DNA from: Heterohyrax brucei
Lineage: Eukaryota > Chordata > Mammalia > Hyracoidea > Procaviidae
DNA length: 64,000 bases
Direction of reading: 5' to 3'
Assembly (NCBI GenBank): GCA_028571685.1
Contig: CM053141.1
Location: 75,997,833-76,061,832, forward strand
The stretch's first letter is position 1, and every line of letters starts with the position of its first letter. The notes under the pieces are model-generated. The model worked only from the letters and a program-made list of their open reading frames with translations. It did not search any database and was not told the origin of the DNA. The position numbers and the translations under genes were made by a program. This document shows positions 60,301 to 64,000 of this stretch, one piece after another.

Positions 60301-61417
60301 AAATTCAGGACATAACTTCCAAGGGAAGCTTTCTCTTTCTGTTGGCTATGGAGGAAAGTCCTTGTCATCAATCATATGCTGGTCAAAGAGCTTCTCAGTG
60401 CAGGGACCCCAGGTCCAAAATACATACTATTCTCCTAGCTCTTGTTTCTTAGTGGTATGACCTCCCTCTCTCTCTGCTCACTTCCCTCTTTTATATTGCA
60501 AAAGGATTGATTTAAAACAATTTAATCTTGTAGATTAAGTCTTGTTTCATTAATATAACATAATGGTTCTGTGTCTCACTTCATTTGGATCATAGCAGTA
60601 GGGTTTACAACCTATAAGAAAACCACAAAGCTGACAACATGTAGACAGTCACATAGTACTGGAAATCATAGACCAGCCAAGTTGATACACATTTTTTCAT
60701 TCCATTACAGATGGCATATGTGTACTTACCCTCAGGGTCTTTTCAATGACGAGAGAAATGAATAGCAATGTGAGTGAGACTGTCTTAATGTTAGGATCAG
60801 TTCTGAGAAAAGTAAGGGGCAAGCAGTTGAAGCAGAGCCCCAGTAGCTCAGTGGTTAAGTGCTTGGTTGCAAATCAGAAAGTTGTCAGTTGTAAGCTACC
60901 AGCTGCTGTATGGGCGAAACATGTGGCAGCCTTATTCCGTAAAGATTACTGCCTAAAGAAACCCTATGGGACAGTTTAACTCTGTCCCATAGGGTTTCTA
61001 TGAATTGGAATCTACTCAATAACAACAAAGTAAGCACTCAAATCATATTTATCAAAAACAGACTTTGAAAGAAGTTGCTCCTTGGCCAAGTGCCGTCGAG
61101 TTAGATCCTCACAAATACTCCTAAATGCATGTAATAAAAAATTTTCAAATAGCTGAGCTCTGAAGCCTGGGGGCTGTTTTCCACCCCTCCATTTCATTCC
61201 ATCTCTCCTTGTTTTTAGTAGGACCCCAAGTCCTGAGGGCCAAGCAGCAGCCTCTGAGAGAGAGCATGGATCTGTATACACTATTTCTGGGACTAGTTCA
61301 TCCTCTGAGATATCAGGCACTCCACATCTTCCGTCTGAACCACCTCCCAGATATGAAGAAAAAGAAATCACTGCAGCAACATCCCTGTCTCCATCTTCCG
61401 AGCCTTCCCCACCGTGA
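50698..61417 (+). CDS. TMEM171: TMEM171, transmembrane protein 171 (complete, spliced)
   Basis: Exons 50698-51337, 55898-56039 and 61219-61417 join in phase to give 326 residues, close to the 324 of the human protein. The protein is recognised by its start (MSPAVPAESDGDQRERHVSK), the body and the C-terminal ...SSEPSPP. Hydrophobic segments lie at about residues 20-43, 57-77, 112-132 and 161-182. A possible N-glycosylation site, NET, lies at 146-148 between segments 3 and 4. A basic KKRKR follows segment 4. The proline-rich tail has three PPxY motifs ending at Tyr227, Tyr254 and Tyr306, the kind bound by WW domains such as those of NEDD4-type ubiquitin ligases. The precise cellular role is not established. 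The start is preferred because it is the first ATG of the exon with A at -3 and matches the family N-terminus. No disabling change is seen. Confidence 0.96.
51425..51468 (+). repeat. (TC)n(AC)n microsatellite
   Basis: Run of TC units followed by AC units, about 90 bases inside TMEM171 intron 2. Confidence 0.92.
51998..52143 (+). mobile_element. AfroSINE, 5'-truncated
   Basis: tggctgctaacgaaaagatc, gcggttcgaatccaccagga, T-rich tail. Confidence 0.82.
52282..52492 (-). mobile_element. AfroSINE-related SINE variant
   Basis: Antisense gtcagttgccatggagtcga, gtgctccacagcattcccag, tctggataggttcaaattgc, gtgccacccaaggactcct. Confidence 0.72.
52871..53072 (+). mobile_element. AfroSINE, long variant
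   Basis: aggagccctggtggcacaca, a middle ccatctgcctctgtaaagag segment, tail aactgtgagtcaaagccaac then cacctaataacaac. Confidence 0.86.
53080..53130 (-). mobile_element. AfroSINE tail fragment
   Basis: Only cactgtcattgtatcaattt and gactcatagcaaccccac. Confidence 0.6.
53190..53300 (+). mobile_element. MIR SINE fragment
   Basis: ttggccaaggtcataaacta, gcaagtgatagagccaagca. Confidence 0.65.
53455..53770 (-). mobile_element. RTE/BovB LINE 3' fragment
   Basis: Antisense ttgttgttgttaggtgcct, ctgcaccatcctcacagtca, gatgtccttctccaggaact. In TMEM171 intron 2. Confidence 0.83.
53771..55203. other. TMEM171: TMEM171 intron 2, unassigned part
   Basis: No repeat recognised with confidence. Frames of 98 and 83 codons at 54121-54472 overlap in two phases and show no motif or splice support. 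Confidence 0.5.
55204..55525 (+). mobile_element. Internally deleted RTE: 5' end joined to 3' end
   Basis: 55204 to about 55396 matches the RTE 5' region (compare 17680-17880: accagcagggtcacccatgg, gactaag-like). About 55397-55525 matches the last 130 bases (tggccacgacaatagacttg, ttctgctgtacatgggctct, ctaatcaa). Total about 320 bases with no coding part. Confidence 0.78.
55898..56039 (+). CDS. TMEM171: TMEM171 exon 3 (residues 214-261)
   Basis: The acceptor is tgtttctttag and the donor is CACGG|gtaaga at 56040. It encodes GDAVIIFPPPPPPYFPDSSA and onward to YYSIFNH, and carries two of the three PPxY motifs (PPPY at 224-227 and 251-254). It starts in phase 1 and ends in phase 2. Confidence 0.96.
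56247..56460 (-). mobile_element. RTE/BovB LINE 3' fragment
   Basis: Antisense gttgttgttgtcagttgccc, tgagtccattgttgtggcta, ttaacatgacatccatttct. Confidence 0.78.
56470..56570 (-). mobile_element. Possible second SINE type (ggccaagtgcc head)
   Basis: cctggccaagtgccatcgat and cagatccgactcgtggcgac. A similar head, ttggccaagtgccgtcgagt, occurs at 61083-61103. Boundaries unclear. Confidence 0.4.
56812..58424 (+). mobile_element. RTE/BovB LINE, 5' half with endonuclease remnant
   Basis: It starts with the RTE 5' end and covers the AP-endonuclease region. Frame 57551-57886 reads MIVTGDWNVKVGNKGLIVEK with the conserved GDWN. The copy stops before the reverse transcriptase, near 58424, where an AfroSINE-type element begins. 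It is truncated at the 3' side, which is not the usual 5' truncation. Lies in TMEM171 intron 3. Confidence 0.85.
58426..58603 (-). mobile_element. AfroSINE-related SINE variant
   Basis: Antisense aaccaaaccaaacccactgc, catcaagtcatgtgtgtcag, gatttttcggaggtagatca, ctgtttgcaccacccag. Confidence 0.75.
58604..59889. other. TMEM171: TMEM171 intron 3, purine-rich and unassigned part
   Basis: 58670-59110 is strikingly G/A-rich on the + strand. The rest is unassigned. Frames of 85 and 86 codons at 59117-59409 overlap in two phases and are not called. Confidence 0.5.
59890..60100 (+). mobile_element. MIR SINE
   Basis: tgtattacctcattgaattc, ttacagatgaggaaatggaa, cttgcccaaggtcacacagt. Clear match to the MIR core. 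Confidence 0.88.
60202..60709 (-). mobile_element. MaLR-type solo LTR
   Basis: Antisense of the LTR family at 42498 and 44175: TGCCTTAGCTACC at the left, gctgctgtaactgaattact, ccagccaagttgatacacat at the right, ending ACA. GATGA (60197-60201) and GATGG (60710-60714) are the target duplication with one change. Confidence 0.82.
60836..61030 (+). mobile_element. AfroSINE, long variant
   Basis: agccccagtagctcagtggt, the aaacatgtggcagccttatt segment, and gtttctatgaattggaatct then a caacaa tail. Confidence 0.87.
61219..61417 (+). CDS. TMEM171: TMEM171 exon 4 (residues 262-326 and stop)
   Basis: The acceptor ttgtttttag|TAGGACC starts the exon at 61219; T completes the split glycine and RTPSPEG follows, as in the human protein. 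A second AG three bases on (61220-61221) makes this a TAGTAG tandem acceptor. The exon contains YTISGTSSSS and PPPRYEEKE, with the third PPxY (PPRY, 303-306), and ends SSEPSPP with TGA at 61415-61417. Confidence 0.94.
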
Positions 61418-61500
61418 GCTGTGGACTCCAGTTCTGTTTTATATGTAGTTGATCACTATTTTATTGAAATTTTTTTTTAATAAAAGATACAACAGCACTG
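61418..61500 (+). terminator. TMEM171: TMEM171 short 3' UTR with poly(A) signal
   Basis: AATAAA at 61479-61484 lies only 62 bases after the stop, followed by a GT-rich stretch (gttctgttttttcctagtgt, from about 61507). The 3' UTR would therefore be under 100 bases, in contrast to FCHO2. The cleavage point is estimated. Confidence 0.8.
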
Positions 61501-61639
61501 GCCATGTTCTGTTTTTTCCTAGTGTGGCAGTGTCAATAATGGTAACAAGTCTCCCAAGTGAGATTCCAGTGGTTAGCACTTCAGGGCAACAGAAGAAGCA
61601 AAAATTCTAGTGAGCTTGTCCTATGGGCCCTATGCATTT

Positions 61640-63080
61640 GGTCCTGGAACTCTAGGAGGTAGTGGTAGTAGAGTTGTTCTTGTTGATGGGTAAAGAAACA
61701 AAGTCTCTGACAGACTTCAAAATCTGTCAAACAAACCACAAACAACAGAAGAGAAAATAGATAAATGAGAACTACTAAGAATCAATCACTTTTGCTCATC
61801 CAAAGACTTTAGTAATAGAATTAAAAGGCCACCTACAGAATGGGAAAAAATATTTGGCAACTCTATGTCAGACTGATGCCTGATCTCCATAATCTATAAG
61901 GTACTACAAAATATCAATAAGAAAAAGATAAATCAAACAATTAAGCAATGGGCAAAGGAGATGGACAGACACTTCTCTAAAGAGGAGATCCAGGCAGCCA
62001 AAAAACACATGAGGATGTGCTCATGATCATTAGCTATTAAAGAAATTCAAATTAAAATGACAGTGAGATACCATCTCACCCCAACAAGGTTGGCCATGAT
62101 CCAAAAAGCACAAAACACTAAATGCTGGAGAGGCTGTGGAAAGATTGGAACTCTCCTACACTGTTGGTGGGATTGCAAAATGGTGCAACCTCTTTGGAAA
62201 GCAATCTGGCGCTATCTTAAAATAATAAATATAGATATACCATTTTTGACTCAGTAATTCCACTGCTTGGAATATATCCTACAGAATCAAGGCCATTCAC
62301 ACCAAATGATACATGCATGTGAGTGTTTATTGCAGCACAGTCCACAATAGCAAAAAGATGGAATCAACCCAGATGCCCAACAACAGAAGAATGGTTAGGT
62401 AAACTATGGTATATATACTCAATGGAACACTGTGCAATGATAAAGAACAACGATAATAGCAGGAAACATCTCTTAACCTGGTTTCAACTGGAGGACATTA
62501 TGTTGAGTGAAAGTAGTCAACAACAGAAGGACAAATATTGTATGAGACCCCTACGATAAGAACTTAAAAGCAAACTCGTGTGTAAAAGAAAAGACTCTTT
62601 GACGGCTGCAAGGGTGGGGAAGGCGGGAGGGCGAGGGGGAAGGTTTAGATTAGATAGTTGTTAGAAATTTGCTTGGGTGAAACTGGTAACAGCAATAGAT
62701 TGGACTTGGTGATGCAGAGTGACCATATTGTGTGGGCACTTTATGGTTCTAGGCATCTATAGGAGGTTGTCCTGTTGACCTCATACTGGAGGAAGGGGAA
62801 TGGGTAGAGAGGAGAAGATAGGAGACTGTTGGAAAAATAAGACGTGTATGGAGCAGAGAGGAAGAGTGTGCTGTCACCATGCAGGGAGAGCAGTGGAAGT
62901 TGCATGTAGGTCAGCATATAAATTTATATGCGAGTGTACATTTTCATTCAATCATAATAAAAAAAGAAACAAACAAAGGCTCAGAGGGGCTATTTAACTT
63001 ATTTAAGGTCACAGCTCTAAATTATGAGGTTGAGATTTGAACTCATTCAGTAGGTTTCTAAAAGCCAGGATCCTACCAGC
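61640..63080 (+). mobile_element. MIR SINE split by an L1
   Basis: A left piece to 61702 (gttgatgggtaaagaaacaa) and a right piece from 62974 (caaaggctcagaggggct, ttaaggtcacagctctaaat) make one MIR, interrupted by the L1 at 61703-62962. Confidence 0.65.
61703..62962 (+). mobile_element. 5'-truncated L1 with 11-bp target duplication
   Basis: Sense-strand ORF2 C-terminus: CWRGCGKIGTLLHCWWDCKM (cysteine-rich end, frame 62057-62257) and MFIAAQSTIAKRWNQPRCPT (62323-62559), then a 3' UTR of about 400 bases. AAAGAAACAAA at 61692-61702 and 62963-62973 is the exact duplication. It begins 0.2 kb after the TMEM171 poly(A) signal, in the same orientation. Confidence 0.9.
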
Positions 63081-63282
63081 TACGTTGTGCAAAGAACAAC
63101 CGGAAGTAGTTGTTAGCTTGATCTAGTCTATCTCTAATGTTACTTGTTTCTGGGGCAAAGAAACAAGATTACTCTTATACTTCATTATTTCTTCTGCCTT
63201 CCATCTCTCCCCTGCACCTTCTTTCCTTTATCCTTTCCCTTCTTTCATTCTGAAAGTTAACTAGGAAGCCTTTATACTGAAA

Positions 63283-63470
63283 TTCCTGGGTGGTACAGTG
63301 AATGTGCACAGTAGCTAATGGAAGGTTTGAGTCTAACCAGATGTGCCTTAGAGGAAAGTCTTGGTGATCTACTACTCAAAACAACCACCAAAAACTCCAT
63401 GGTGCACAGTTCTACAGTGACATGTGGGGTCATCATGAGTGGAGTTGACTCGACAGCAGCTAGTTGATTT
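63283..63470 (+). mobile_element. AfroSINE, diverged long variant
   Basis: cctgggtggtacagtgaatg, ggaaagtcttggtgatctac, tcatcatgagtggagttgac. Confidence 0.75.
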
Positions 63471-63714
63471 GTATGGGGACACTTAAAAGCATATTGATAG
63501 TTTGGAGTCTTAGAAGTGAAATTTCTTGGTATATTTGGGTAACTAGATTCCCTTCTTGAGGTGCAGGAAGGATTTGCCTTTTTCTGTTATAAGGTACTGG
63601 TACAAAATGAACAATTGAGTTATTAGAGGAATACTGCTAAGCAAAAGCTTTGGTATAGTTGGGTGCAATAATTATTTAGTTCTTGATGTAAACCTTAAGA
63701 AACAATGACAGATT

Positions 63715-63790
63715 ATTAGCCAGCGGTCAGCGAGATCTTGGCTGAAAGCAGAGAATACCTGAAAGATGTTTTCTTCTTTTTTATTGATTA
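63715..63790 (+). mobile_element. RTE/BovB fragment from the RT region
   Basis: gatcttggctgaaagcagag and gaaagatgttttcttctttt match 19780-19830 of the long copy. Short. Confidence 0.65.
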
Positions 63791-63792
63791 CA

Positions 63793-63948
63793 GAATCCTG
63801 GTGGTACAGAGGTTAAGAGTTTGGCTGCTGACTAAACAGTTGGCAGTTCTAATCCACCAGCTCTTTGGTAAGTCAATGGGGCAGCTCTACCCTGACCTAC
63901 AGGTTTGCTATAATTTGGAATTAGCTCCATAGCAACGAGTTTTGCTTT
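63793..63948 (+). mobile_element. AfroSINE
   Basis: gaatcctggtggtacagagg, ttggcagttctaatccacca, tttgctataatttggaatta. Confidence 0.83.
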
Positions 63949-64000
63949 TAGTATGGCACAGAGGCATTTGTGTGGGTTATGGCAAATTATAAATAACATA

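Noticed and set aside
1-64000. CRISPR array, bacterial operon, phage or plasmid features
   Set aside because: No regularly spaced direct repeats, no Shine-Dalgarno-led gene clusters, and spliced mammalian genes with SINE/LINE content throughout.

Overview
This window is mammalian nuclear DNA from an afrotherian, most likely an elephant or close relative. The evidence is the repeat content. There are roughly thirty tRNA-type AfroSINE copies or fragments, recognisable by a 'gctaaccaaaaggtcagcag' box and a 'ctatgagtcagaa' tail. There are also about ten BovB/RTE LINE pieces ending in 'cctaacaacaacaa', plus L1 and MaLR/ERVL-type LTRs. No bacterial, plasmid or phage signature is present. Almost all open frames longer than 60 codons are repeat remnants or chance.

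Two protein-coding genes are present, both on the + strand, in the order found on human 5q13.2. At the left, positions 1-7.97 kb hold the 3' end of FCHO2: the last three coding exons (1643-1707, 5050-5214, 5534-5556) and a long, AT-rich, repeat-free 3' UTR with a poly(A) signal at 7947. At the right, 47.4-61.5 kb holds a complete TMEM171: a CpG-island promoter with a non-coding first exon ending at 48127, three coding exons (50698-51337, 55898-56039, 61219-61417) and a poly(A) signal at 61479. The spliced product is 326 residues, with four membrane segments and a cytosolic-type tail carrying three PPxY motifs.

The 40 kb between the genes is mostly layered transposable elements. The largest is a minus-strand full-length-type L1 (about 11.0-27.13 kb). 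It was itself invaded by a second, internally deleted L1 (11.32-15.75 kb), an almost complete RTE/BovB LINE (17.67-20.90 kb), two AfroSINEs and an ERVL-type solo LTR with a clean 5-bp duplication (24544-25060). Further right are a 5'-truncated L1 with a 10-bp duplication (29.67-31.01 kb), an older L1 interrupted by an LTR and SINEs (31.3-32.95 kb), and L2 and MLT1 pieces. An ERVL fragment follows, with a decayed dUTPase-like region (43.05-44.06 kb) and its broken 3' LTR. That LTR encloses a MaLR LTR and an inverted-repeat pair resembling mariner transposase sequence.

I found no new cellular system. The points most worth a second look are the nested insertion chronology, tandem 5' UTR monomers in the elephant-type L1s, an internally deleted RTE that looks like a non-autonomous element, the mariner-like inverted repeat, a TAGTAG tandem splice acceptor in TMEM171, the three PPxY motifs, and the repeat-free FCHO2 3' UTR. 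Assignments rest on recognition by eye. Repeat boundaries are accurate to a few tens of bases unless a target-site duplication is given.
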